A stretch of DNA of 64,000 bases from Pyrenopolyporus hunteri. Its lineage: Eukaryota > Ascomycota > Sordariomycetes > Xylariales > Hypoxylaceae. Where the stretch lies: the NCBI GenBank assembly GCA_902806595.1, contig CADCXC010000035.1:62001-126000 (forward strand). Reading direction: 5' to 3'. This document shows, piece by piece, positions 10,233-20,927 of the stretch (its first letter is position 1; each line of letters starts with the position of its first letter). The notes under the pieces are model-generated. The model was not told where the DNA came from and searched no databases. It was given only the letters and a program-made list of their open reading frames with translations. Both the position numbers and the translations under genes were made by a program.

Positions 10233-11200
10233 GCCGCCGGTATACGTAAGGTACCTAGTATTCTATCGGAAATATACACTAGTACTTTTCGTTCTATATT
10301 TTATAACGTAATATAAAAATCAGAACGTCTATAATTTCCAATTTCTCGACGGCGCTACATTTCTGAAGAGCCCCTCCGTAAGATAGGTGCCGGCAGGCGT
10401 GTTGCATACATCCGTCGCGCACTGAGGACGAAAATAATTTTTAAGAATTAGAAAGTGGACGATGACGAAATCTCGGCGCAGGTACGAAGACAGCGCTCGT
10501 TAGTGGGCTTAGTGGGGTCAGAGAGCCACTAAACCATCCTGAGCGCTAGCGCCTTTGCATTTCTAAGGCGGACCGTCCGTTCCCCCCGAACCGCCAACCC
10601 AGTACCACGTGCATAACAGGAGGACTGCTTTGATAACTTTATACCATAATGAAGGCACGACCTTGACGTCCAGCCAAGAAGACCAAGAAGACCAAGAAAG
10701 ACCAAGACGCATTCAAGAACAGAAAGTATCAATTGTTGGTTCTGAAGCTTAACATGACGGCAGGCGCATTTAGATTTAATATTCCGATTACCCGGGGAAC
10801 TAAGGTTCTATCATGCTTGACCTCTAACTTCACCTCTAACCTCACCTTTAACTTCTCTAACTTCATCTCTAACTTCACCCTCTTCATATTCCGTACAAGT
10901 TTCCCCATTATGTTAAATACAGGTTCAATCAAGTGTAATGCCTATCCAAGTCAATCACAACACGAGCTTCTTCCCCCTGAGCGAGGGAATACGACCAATA
11001 TATATCGCTCGTTACCTATTATGGTCTCCACGCTAACCCCCGAACAGACTTCCCTCCGAATCGCCAGCACGGGCTGAATATGTCCACGGCACAGTTCGGG
11101 TTTCCAAGGTGAGCACACGACCGAACTTTTGTTTTCCTGAACCTTCCTCAGCCACAACGAAATCCAACAGCCCAGTTGCTACTCATGACGGCCTCTCAAA
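10233..11200. other. Intergenic between the Tcd-like and carbonic anhydrase genes
   Basis: Contains tandem AAGACCAAG units at about 10678-10712 and the minisatellite described at 10818-10878. No supported gene. Confidence 0.5.
10818..10878. repeat. Minisatellite with degenerate 12-nt units
   Basis: About five imperfect copies of a CTCTAACTTCAC-type unit are present. The tract is open on both strands. On the minus strand it reads as repeated Val-Lys-Leu-Glu-like residues, and on the plus strand as repeated Ser-Asn-Phe-Thr-like residues. Either ORF is only about 67-114 residues and has no other support. Confidence 0.6.
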
Positions 11201-12163
11201 TTAATAGACCCATCTTCTCCGCGCTGCTGTGGCGTTTGCGGGTTGCGCGCCGGTAGAAGCGATCGCAAGGAGATTCTGTCCGCCCAGTGCGTTTTGAGGG
11301 TAGCGCGAGTTGAATCCAACGACGTCACGTACCGCCTGGTAGGTGGCTGTGGATAACCGCAGCTTTTCGGTTGCTACGGACCAAGCGACGCCTTCGGAGC
11401 ACGGCGGCGTCGTGAGAGAGCCCGAGTATCTCTGGAAGCTTCCGGCCTTTAGCAGTGTGACCACCTCGGACATGGCTAGAGGCTTAGTCTTCGTCGAGGT
11501 GCCCGGGGTAGCGATTTCTCCGATGGAAGAGAAGATTGTTTCGAGTACGGTTGACGGGGATCCTCGAGGATGGAGGTGAAGCTGAAGGATCGTCGGCGAG
11601 TCCACCAGATCGATATAAACGCCAATCACAGCAATTTCCTCCGCCTCCGTGCTAAACACCATGTGCATCTCCACTGTCGCGTCAATTAGCCCAGCAATAT
11701 AAACCGTAGACGACCTTCACTTACTCGGCATGCTGACGCCATCGTCCAAGTGCTCGCTAGGATGATGGAAATGGAATTGCTCTAGCGTGTAGTTTTTCCC
11801 CTCGAGAACAAATGTCCCCCCGACGTCTTTCATCACGACCTCCACCGTCGACCCGAGATTTTCGAAAGTAGCACCATCTGTGGCATCCGGAATGTCCAAC
11901 TCGACGTCGCTCGCTGGTATGAGTGTGAATTGCCCCTCAACCATGTTGATCGGGGATTGGTTGGTACCCGTCGAGCATAGTGCGTTGGCGGCCGGGTCTA
12001 GTTGAGACCATAGCACTGGCCCCAATGTACCGGTATACCCAAACTTTGAAATGGGCACTTCTTCTCCTTCTGCTCGTCGGTCGAGATGTGTATGGGAGCC
12101 GCAGAAAGCCAGCGCCGGCGTCACAGACGCGGCCAGGAAGAAGAGTCGAGTAAAGGCTGACAT
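11201..12163 (-). CDS. Secreted alpha-type carbonic anhydrase
   Basis: Minus-strand exons 12163-11725 and 11673-11201 encode 303 residues. The 51-nt intron has a GTAAGT donor and a CAG acceptor, phase 1. A signal peptide (about residues 1-19, hydrophobic core LFFLAASVTPALA) predicts secretion. The alpha-CA fold markers are QSPINM, the first two zinc histidines in QFHFHHPSEH, the third in EMHMVF just after the intron, and SLTTPPCSEG, which carries the substrate-binding Thr residues. The enzyme interconverts CO2 and bicarbonate, here probably outside the cell or in the wall. An N-glycosylation site lies in the NYT segment. The start at 12163 is chosen because the signal peptide begins there; a longer open frame upstream adds a poor, Phe-rich extension. 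Confidence 0.88.
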
Positions 12164-15100
12164 TTTGACTAGGATAGGAAAACAGGTATCTTGAAAGGGA
12201 AAGAGAAAGACGAAATAGGCAACGAGGGGAGGAGGTATAAAAAGGGGATGCAAATGGCTTCGGGCTCCCAGGAGCGCGGTAAAGGTCCAATTATTAAAAA
12301 GAAATGAAGGAAACACAGACCAAAAAAAATTCCGAAAAACCAGTTCCAGCGAGGATCGCAACAACACACGGCGAGAATCGTCGCATTATATATTATTCCT
12401 AATGTGGGAATACGTCTACCTACGGAATAGGATTGCATACTTATTTTCTCTTGGCCGAAACTTCAGCCTCAAACAATTAGGTCGTATTGGCATTGCGACC
12501 TCGTCAAGCACCTGTCCCAGGATAGCACGTTAGACGTTGCAGCTATGATGTATAATCTCGTCACTTCTCCCCGGGCCATATGGAGCCAGGTACGTCGTCG
12601 TGGAGTTCGGTATTCGTCCAGCCAAGCGAGACATCGTCGAGATCCCAGCAGGATAATCAGGAAGGCCCTGAGCGCATTGCCTACTCCAAATCGATCGAGA
12701 ACGTGAAATGGCCAAGCAGGCTAAGCCACCGGGTCTAAAATTGGTAGGTAGTTTTAGGACACTGACTCCCACGCAGACGAGTCAGGGAGGTGCCACCAAG
12801 TAAGACATCCTTAGAGTCGCTAAATCTGATATGATAGAACCAGTAACGATGGTTGGTGCCCGTCTCTCTTGGCCGACGTTTCGACCCAAAATATCGCTTT
12901 ACTAGAGATATGGATGCATATAAACGCAGGCGGATTCTCTTGGAGCCCCTGCAGGATCGGGGAGTGTCAACCTCGGTAGCCCCTATAAGACGCTGTCACT
13001 GCTGTCAAATTTCAGCTTACGCCACGCCATAAAAAACAAAACCAGGTTTCACGGGACGGCAGAAAGCGTCGGGCCCGGATCTTTTCGATAGCCAGGCCAA
13101 ATGGCGAAATCTAATAGCACACCATCTTCAACTATTGCCTCCTGAAAGCCGACGACGCATATCAATAAATCAGAAGCCAACCAATTCACGTCGAAAACCC
13201 TAATAGAATACGATATTATTCCGGCTTATACACCAAAAATCAAACATATCATTACTATTTGTGTTATTCCAAATAGAAAGAGTTGACAGCATTCTATGAC
13301 TCTTGGTTACTACAAATACTCGGTTGTTATCTCAGAGCAAAAGTGGTTCGCTATACCCGATCCAGCAGCAACATCAGGCCATTCTGCCCCTTTCGAAATG
13401 CCTGGGGTTCTTGGTATTCTTGGCCTCGCAGTGCAATAACTGATTTATGCGATAAAGAGCTTATACATTGCATTATCAAGACAAATATCCCCAGCGACGA
13501 CCCGAAAGAAGCCCAATGTATCATAATTTCAGGTGTCTATCTGCTGCTAATCCGCTACTAGTCACAGCGCTATAGGCGTTATGCATATACAACATACCAG
13601 TTTAAGTAATCATCAGCACTCATTTCTTTTTGATGTTCCTTAGGTAGGATTGAGACCCTGAAAGCAAGCACGGATTGGTAGTGTTATTTCTCACGGGCCA
13701 ATAGAAGTGTCCGATTTTCTCCAAGCTCACTAAATACGGCGGCAGTGGACCAGCTAGGTTCTAGACCTCCGCTGAATACAGCTCTTCTGAGAAACAACTG
13801 GGGTTTAACAGTCTATTCTTTTCGTTGGCGCGTAGCTCTATCTTCTTCGTCTCAAGTTGGGCGTTTGAAGTCCCCGTGAACATCAAACAAGAGAAATATA
13901 GAGCCAATCAGCAATCTAAAACCTTTCGAGATCTACGTCGAGCAACTACCCCACGCGTATAATTCGATCTATCGACATTGACATCCTCGAGCCAATCGGC
14001 GGGATCAGCGGTCCAAAATGAAGGGCCGTCAATACTCTAGCAATATCTCTCAACATCGATAGCACTCATTCAACAGCGTCCGACCGTCTTACTACCCAGA
14101 TAGACAACGGAAATGTTACCCCAATTTGATATTATCTATTCATTCGAAAGAGTTCGGAGGACCCAAAGCGAGAAACCCTAGGAGACCCTCGGTTCGCGTC
14201 GACTTCCACTTCCAAGCAACCATTAGTCGAACGTGTAAAAAACAACACTGTATCACAAAGATATGCCCGGAAAAGTACCTACATAGTATTCGACTTGGCA
14301 ATTGCATCCACGCCCCTTCTCCGGTGTACGCCCGTTAACACGCCCCAGCGGAAGCGCCTCCTCTTCTTTAGATCTGTCTCGCTACCACTGGGCCAAGACG
14401 TCTGGGTATACTTGGCGCCAGGGGCTTGGGGGAGCGGCTTATCGTCAGGGTCATTCTCAACAAGCTTGGATGAGGATAGTAGGTTAAGACTTGCGAAAGC
14501 AACTACCAGCGCGAGCCATTTTGCACTTTTTGATTTTTCAGCTGTCATCTATTTTACCAACGCAGCCACCTGCCCGGAGTGGAAAGCGGACGCTGTGAAA
14601 GCTGCCTTTCGTTGCTCGCCCGCCACGTAACACGAATAGCGCCCAGGACTTGACGACTAGCCAGCTGCTCCGAGAACAAGAAATGGACAAATAGCCACCG
14701 CATTAGGGCAGTAAAACTTGTTGACTTGTTGATATGTGACACCACGCCAACGGGGGAGCCCATTGATCCAACAATCTCCGTAATAGGTATCCTCAATTGC
14801 ATGATAATATGTAAGGTAAAGGTATGTACAGATCTATCCCGTCACCTCAAACCGCCTCTACTTGGGAGCCTCGCTCGGCAAAAAAAGACTTATGTATTTA
14901 CTAGTAAGGCATAGAGATTGCAGGACGGTTTCAAACTCGATAAAGACTTTGACTTATTCTTGTTTATCCGCATATGCTCCGGCGTTCTAGGTATAGAACG
15001 CCGACAAATATTAAGAGTGCGGGCGGTCATAAAATGAATCAGCCAAGCTGGGTGATCTCGATGCCGAGCGGTGAAACGCCCAGCACCAAGCGCCAGGGAC

Positions 15101-15309
15101 CTCTTGGCCTTCCCCGGGCTAACGAGACCAAGGGGGCATAATTCCGCAAATTTTGTATCTCGCAGGTCAGGAACTACGGTCTCCCCCCCTTTTAGGAAGC
15201 GATCCAAGAACCGGTCCGATCATCCCATTTACAACAAGCATGTGTTCTTGAGCGTGATCGACTTTCTATTCGGGATCTATCGACAACGAACCCTATTCTA
15301 AGCACACTC
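12164..15309. other. Long intergenic stretch with one doubtful small ORF
   Basis: Mostly AT-rich with scattered stops. Apart from the small ORF at 14279-14548 (listed separately), the short ORFs here show no family features. No tRNA or repeat array is seen. Confidence 0.45.
14279..14548 (-). CDS. Hypothetical small membrane-anchored or secreted protein (doubtful)
   Basis: 89 codons, intronless as read. The N-terminus has a short polar stretch and then a hydrophobic segment (about residues 11-26, WLALVVAFASLNLLSS) that could be a signal anchor. A Pro/Ser-rich middle and a strongly basic tail (LKKRRRFRW, HRRRG) follow. Codon choice is more C/G-ending than the surrounding DNA, the main reason to keep it. 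No family is recognised. The overlapping plus-strand ORF is an alternative reading. Confidence 0.25.
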   Translation of the reverse strand: MTAEKSKSAKWLALVVAFASLNLLSSSKLVENDPDDKPLPQAPGAKYTQTSWPSGSETDLKKRRRFRWGVLTGVHRRRGVDAIAKSNTM

Positions 15310-16305
15310 TCATGCAAGAGGGAAGTTCTTGTTGAAGGTGAGAAGCGCGCCGTTAGACGCAGCAGCGACGTCACGGTCAGCTAAAAACACGCAGTACTTG
15401 GCGACTTCCTGCGTCCGAATGGTGTGTTCAGGCTTGACCTGCGACGACACAGACTTCGCGAAGGCCTCCATGTTAATCCCGCCCAGCGCCTTTATAGTAT
15501 CTGCAATGTTAGTATCGGGCATACCCCCGATCTGCAGTCCGATGGCGTAAATTCCCTTATCAGCGTAGAACCCGGCCGTGCTTTTCACTAGAGCCGCTAC
15601 GCCGTGTTTGCTGGCCTACGATGTTGGGGTTAGTCATAGGACCTTGCGGCGGGTTCTGCAAGGAGGGGTTGAGGTGATGCGGCAAGTAATATCCACCCCC
15701 TCCATCTAAGTCTACGGCGCAGCTTATTGCCCAAAGCATAGACGTATAGTACTTCTCGAACACGGGACGAACAGGACTATACCAGGGAAAGACGAATAAC
15801 AGGACGGGATCTGGAGAAAATGACTTACCGTATAGGCCACACCAGCAGACATGCCATGCCAACTGGCCGTCGAGCAGATCTGGATGATGGTCCCACCCGG
15901 CGGCGACTGACTCTCCATGGCGTTTACGGCAGCCTTGAAGACCAGGAACGAGCCCGTGAGGTTGAGGTTGATGACCCTATCCCACAGGTCTTTGCTCGTC
16001 GCGCCGACGGGGTCGAAGCCGTCCATCATGCCGGCGTTGCTGACCGCGATATCGAGGCGCCCGAACTTGGCCGCGACGTCAGTTACGAGTTTCGTCACCG
16101 CCGCCTCGTCCGTTATATTCGTGTTGAAGGCGGCGAACCGCCCGGTCCCCTCCAGCTCGCTTCGGACTTGTTGCAGCCGCTCCTCGTTGATGTCGCACAC
16201 GGCCACGTTAGCGCCCGCCTCCAAATACGCCGTCGCGATCGACTTGCCCAGGCCGCCGCCGCCGCCAGTCACCAACACGGTAGTTCCCTGCAGCGTGTTT
16301 GCCAT
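15310..16305 (-). CDS. Classical short-chain dehydrogenase/reductase
   Basis: Minus-strand exons 16305-15829 and 15615-15310 encode 260 residues. The 213-nt intron has a GTAAGT donor, a GACTAAC branch and a TAG acceptor, phase 0. Motifs: cofactor site TGGGGGLG near residue 14, CDIN (an Asp after strand 2, suggesting NAD preference), SNAG, the catalytic Ser in CSTAS, and Tyr158-T-A-S-Lys162, which is created exactly by the splice. All catalytic residues are present, unlike the SDR at 5366. The C-terminus lacks the usual GxxxxVDGG motif and ends in a short Phe/Asn/Lys tail. Substrate is unknown. A TATAAAAG box lies about 125 nt upstream. Confidence 0.87.
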
Positions 16306-17814
16306 CTTCCTTTTGGTTGGGTAGTGTGTGTGAATGCCGCTCAATTTGAACTTTGAGGTATCTGAGAGATGAGATATGAGATGATATCGACCTCTATAAT
16401 ATAGGTAAGCTTGGGGTCGACGTCGTCTTTTATACCAAATACCTACCCCGTATGTACCCAAGAATTGAGATTGTTAGCCGTATTCGGGTTAGCTCCCTAG
16501 TCCCTCGTTCCAGCAGCCCACCGTCCAATGGATCGAGTGCGGTGCGTTGGCGACACGCAGCTCGAGCGGAAGGGTCCAATGAGCCCGTCGTATTCGTATA
16601 CAGTACGCTAACGGAATAAATTTCCGGAGCCAGCATTCTCTCCCTTTTGATACTCATCATATTTTTAACACCTTAAATCGAAGCGATTTGAACTGTTGGA
16701 AGTAGGTAGGAATAAGTGCATGCGTGCTCCGGAAAAGTTGAGAGTATTGGCGACGCGAGTTTCGTATTCGAGTTCTTATTGGGCGTCCTCCCAATTAGTG
16801 GGTAGATAGTATGTGCTTGTTTGGTTGGTACAATACATATTACTCTATAAATGGAACGGCCTATTCGTATGGCATTACCCCCATCCTCTTAACGGAGATC
16901 ACTGCGCAGAATATGAAGATCCATCACAGCTAGGATATGTGATGTGATTGGCGATTGTCACTCACTCTAGTATATACAATGGTTAACATAGGTATTATAT
17001 CTATGTAAATGTGATGGAGGGGAGGATAGTCTCATCCAGTACTATATTGTTGGGTAGGGAGTCATTGGACATAGATTTAAGGTCAGAGGATATCAAACGA
17101 AAACGTTACGGAGAGTGATAACCCAAAAGGCATCATTTCGATCAACCCATAACATAAATTCTGAAAATCTCGTAATTATCTAGAGCCTTTTTCTATTAAC
17201 CTTCCTTCGAAATGTAGTTGCATCTGTGAGAAGCAATTCGAAACGTTGACAGGGCGGCCCCACTCGCGGTTACGATTTAGGGATACAGAACATCTCTCTC
17301 CTGATTTAGATAGGCGTTAAGAATAATATTTTCTTCTTTCTTCGAAGTCTAGAAGACACAACAGTATGCCCTATGGCCCGGGACATGATGCGGAATTAAG
17401 CGGATGGCTATAAGCACCCGAAAACGCATTGACTTGGAGTAGGGAAGTCGTTCGTACGCGTAAATTCCCCCCAGGCGTTCTATACTGAGCATCCAAGTTC
17501 TTTTATTATAGAGATTAGTATTCTACGGCCGAGAATGATATGAGCGAATATGAGTATTAATTTCAATCATAGCAAACAACCCGGAGCATTCCCCAAACTC
17601 TTGGAAGCTAAGATGAATATTAGTGACTCGTATCAGAGCAAGAATCTCCATGTATGAATTCCGTGGTGCTCCTTAATTTCTAATTTTTGATGGAGCGTAG
17701 AAACACCATCACCTCGTCGTGTTGTAGCAGTTTAATCCGAGAAAAGAACTAAGTATTCTAACATGCTACTCCTACCACTTCTATCGCTGCCCCTACTAGA
17801 CTTTGCAGCGAAAC
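16306..17814. other. Intergenic
   Basis: AT-rich promoter and spacer DNA with no ORF of interest. Apart from the TATA box at 16427-16434, no signal is recognised. Confidence 0.5.
16427..16434 (-). promoter_or_regulatory. TATA box of the SDR gene on the minus strand
   Basis: TATAAAAG on the minus strand, about 125 nt before the ATG at 16305, fits a fungal core promoter. Confidence 0.5.
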
Positions 17815-18960
17815 ATGGCGTCTCCGTACCCAGAGCCAATCACCCTTATTCGCTACAGGCAATCTCGCCGCCGTTCGATACCAAATGCTATCGAACCGAG
17901 ACTAGATGAGCATCTCCCCAAGACTTATTTCACAGATGAGTACTTGTCAGAAGAGAAGACGCCTCAGATCTGCGTAGATATATTCTCCGAGCATGGGTAC
18001 AGCTACGCTGATGCTAAGACGTTTAAGGTTTATTACGTGGATTGCCATCAGCTAGTGAGTACTAGCAGAACTTTCCCGTAAGAGACGGACCGCCAACCCC
18101 GGATACCGTAGCGGACCATACGTCGTCTCAAGTCGACGAGCATTAGTCCTATCGACTATAGGCACCGTAACCAACATCCCCAATACTAGAAATTCGGCAA
18201 AATGCCCCGAGGCTTGCGCGAACACACTGAAGTACATCGCCATCGTGAAACCGGCCGACCTATAGGGGTACTCCGCCGCCAACCTCGACGGCACGTCGAA
18301 GAGAGTCGACGGGCAGTCCTTCCTGGGCGTCCTCGCGCACTGCGATCCCTGGCGTGATAGGTACGGGCTCTTGCCAGGGCCTACGTCTCAGTCGGGCGTG
18401 GAGGGACGAGTTTGCCCGGGGCAGGGCGCCGGCCGGTGAGCAGGCGCGCACGATGTGGTAGGATGTTCTGGCGGAGAACGGGGTGCTGGCGCTGCTTAAT
18501 GCTGTGGTGTCCGGGGGGTTGGGGTTCATTCGAGGAGTTGGAAGGTGAGTGCGGTTTCTGGGAGGGAGTACTTGTCTGTTTACCTATTCACCTAAGTAGA
18601 TTTGATTGGAGTGGAGAGTGCTCTGATCGGAATAAGGGAAGGAGGGGGGAGGGGGTTGCTAACACTATCGGTCTGGAATCACCGGTTTTTCATCAGTGCA
18701 TGACTTTCGAAACTTCGGCGATATCATTGCTCCAAACAAAAAGAAGATAGGTACGATGCGCCTGCTGGACTTCCTAAGGGTGGTCTTCCCAGGTGCTTTT
18801 GGGAGCAGATCGATTAGCGATGAACGATACGGTGATATACCCGAACGTCACGACGATCACGCCGGGCGTCTTTCAGAATGCTACGTTAGCCCTTCCTCGA
18901 GTGGATTAATAGACGCTGGCTAAGATCCTAGTGGCAGCAGACGAATATGGGTGAGACTAT
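17815..18960 (+). pseudogene. Decayed protein gene, family not identified
   Basis: An ATG in good context (CGAAACATGG) opens an 80-codon stretch ending at a perfect GTGAGT donor (about 18058). Downstream, several pieces look coding but lie in different plus-strand frames. One piece (about 18221-18375) reads KYIAIVKPADL, then TAG at 18263, then GYSAANLDG and LAHCDPWRD. Another (about 18390-18545) reads WRDEFARGRAPAGEQARTMW, TAG at 18459, then DVLAENGVLALLNAVVSGG, and ends at a GTGAGT donor. A third (about 18815-18910) reads VIYPNVTTITPGVFQNATL. GC content and C/G-ending codons are high there compared with the flanks. Two in-frame TAG stops and the frame changes point to decay; unrecognised introns explain some shifts but not the stops. 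The minus strand also has an open frame and I could not settle on a family. Confidence 0.4.
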
Positions 18961-20384
18961 GTCCTGGTGTTTGGGGAAAGGGGGATATCGTAGATATTAA
19001 ATAGAGGGTTAGGCAAATTCTGCGAATTGCCAGATAGGTAATGTTTGCTTTCCCTTACCATACAAACCTAGGATGTAGAGCCATGTTGTACATGATCCTT
19101 TGAGCTCATGTAGGTAGTTTAGGTACGGATGAAAATACGCGAACTTTCTATGCCTTGGGGGCTCACGGTAGCTACGGTCGTGGTTAACCTTGTACCACCG
19201 AGCAACACGGGTTCGAGAAACCTATAAGATTTCCACATCGTAATAAGTCCTTTTGGGAGATTTGGTTCCGCCCAGGGTAACGAAATCGGAAGCCACCTCG
19301 ATTTCCCATCCCTTTTCATCGAGTGTGACGCCTAGGCCCGAAAATGCTTGGCCGCAAACACCCGTCGGCATAGACAAGCAAGGGGGACATAGACATAAGA
19401 CATAGCGTCGAAGAAACTCCAGGGCCTTAAAATAGAATACCGGTCTTAGCTAGGAGAAGAGCCTCTAGGTGATACCGCGGGGCGGCTTTAGTAGCGCGAT
19501 CCCTTAGTTGATCATGTACGACATATCATATGGCCCCAACAAGAAGTTTGCTGTTTCGCACAGCCTGCGTTACGGACATATGGTTTCTTTACCATGATTT
19601 TATTGGATACATACCTCTTTTTATAGAATCAGGATAGCAAGCGGTAGTTGCTATCTTGGGTACCGATGTAAGGGAGGTATAAATTTAATACCAGCCTAAT
19701 GGTTATTTCTTACTCACCCCATTGCCAACGTCGTGTTCTCACTTCCTATCACATCGTATGTTATGATATATCTAGAGAATACATCAAACTGAAACCGACT
19801 AAATAGATAACATGCAAATGAAGAAAAATGAAAACGGAGAAGCCAAAGCCTTCCATGCTACGTCAGCACTTTGAGACTTACAACCGCCTTCCCTCACCCT
19901 TACTTCACCCAAATAAAGTGACTAATAGAGCCAGTCTCACATAACGGCATCTTCCACAGTATACCTGGCATACTAACAATATAACAAATCAAAGCACGAG
20001 AAAGCATCGACGAAAATAGTGTAGACGTCTATTCAAAAAAGTTATACGGTAAAACTTTTTATATACAACAGAAAGTATAAACCCCCAAACAGCCCCTTGC
20101 GCGCCGGCGCCTCCCCCGACGGCGGCCTAGCGAAGAAAGTTCCCTCGCACCCCCCTGCCCTGGGGGATACGGGGCCCGACGGATCAAGTCGTGTGAAGAA
20201 GCGGATTAGGTTAGCGTAGAAGCGAAGAGTCGTGATCTTTTTGGTGTTTTCTTTGCAGAGTAGGTCATCTTCGATCTTGCGAATGCGTCTGGGGCGTGGC
20301 CGCGTGTCGTCTCATGCTCGAGTCCAAGGCATTTAATTCTCTTTTTTTTAATTAAAAAAAAAAGAAAAAAGATTTAAACTTGAT
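18961..20384. other. Intergenic
   Basis: AT-rich. The last 250 bases (about 20100-20330) are GC-richer and lie 3' of the secreted-protein gene. The A/T palindrome at 20342-20361 is listed separately. No gene is seen. Confidence 0.5.
20342..20361. repeat. Perfect A/T palindrome in the 3' flank of the secreted-protein gene
   Basis: Eight T, AATT, then eight A (more A follow) form a perfect 20-nt palindrome about 24 nt beyond the stop of the minus-strand gene. It could assist 3'-end formation, or may simply be slippage-prone A/T sequence. Confidence 0.5.
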
Positions 20385-20927
20385 TTAGAAGGGCGTAGGA
20401 GCCGCGTTCGCGGCGTTGGTCCGGGCGTAGCTGACGCTCACGGAGTACTGAGAGGTAGCTGGCTGGTGTACGGCATGGAGGCCGCTTGAGCCGCCCGTGG
20501 GCGCCGTTCCCGGGGCGGTACCCGTGACAGTCCCGGGGTAGGTACCCCCTGGGAAAGTTGGGAAGGAAGGGGGCGGCGGGATGTTCGGTACAGCCACCGA
20601 GGGGGTGGGAGCCGGGTCGCGAATAGAGGACTCGATTGCGGAAGACAACGAGCTGATTGAGTTAGGGGGGATTGCGGGAAACGTGGGGAAAGCTGATGCT
20701 GCGAACGTAGCAGGCGAGGAGCTGGTCGCGTATGTGACAGAGACGTGATACGACGACGTCGGGTCCGCTACGGTTGGCAAGGCCGTCGATCCGCCAGTCG
20801 GTGCGGTGCCGGGAACCGTGGGATAGGTTGGGAAGGGTACTGGTCCCGTGCCGGTCGCCCTCCTCATCGGGCGGAAGGGCACCGCGAGGGCCGCGGAAGC
20901 AAGAGTAAGAGCGGCGAGGAAGTGCAT
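20385..20927 (-). CDS. Small secreted Pro/Thr/Ser-rich protein with a duplicated module
   Basis: 180 residues, single exon. The first 16 residues form a signal peptide (FLAALTLASAALAV). A dibasic Arg22-Arg23 follows soon after and may be a Kex2 site. The mature part has no Cys and is rich in Pro, Thr, Ser, Ala and Gly. A block of about 29 residues is present twice: PGTAPTGGS...YHVSVTYA (39-67) and PGTAPTGGS...YSVSVSYA (139-168), exactly 100 residues apart. The middle holds Pro-rich FPTFP strings. No enzyme motif is seen. Wall protein, adhesin-like or processed peptide precursor are possible. It is small enough to be considered an effector candidate, but lack of Cys is atypical. A TATATA tract lies about 170 nt upstream on the same strand. 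Confidence 0.75.
   Translation of the reverse strand: MHFLAALTLASAALAVPFRPMRRATGTGPVPFPTYPTVPGTAPTGGSTALPTVADPTSSYHVSVTYATSSSPATFAASAFPTFPAIPPNSISSLSSAIESSIRDPAPTPSVAVPNIPPPPSFPTFPGGTYPGTVTGTAPGTAPTGGSSGLHAVHQPATSQYSVSVSYARTNAANAAPTPF

Noticed and set aside
18052..18529. Minus-strand ORFs with a transporter-like string (EYPYRSAGFTMAMYFSVFAQ) as an MFS transporter relic
   Set aside because: Only one short stretch resembles the family, the neighbouring frames do not continue it, and the plus strand shows better codon composition and splice donors.
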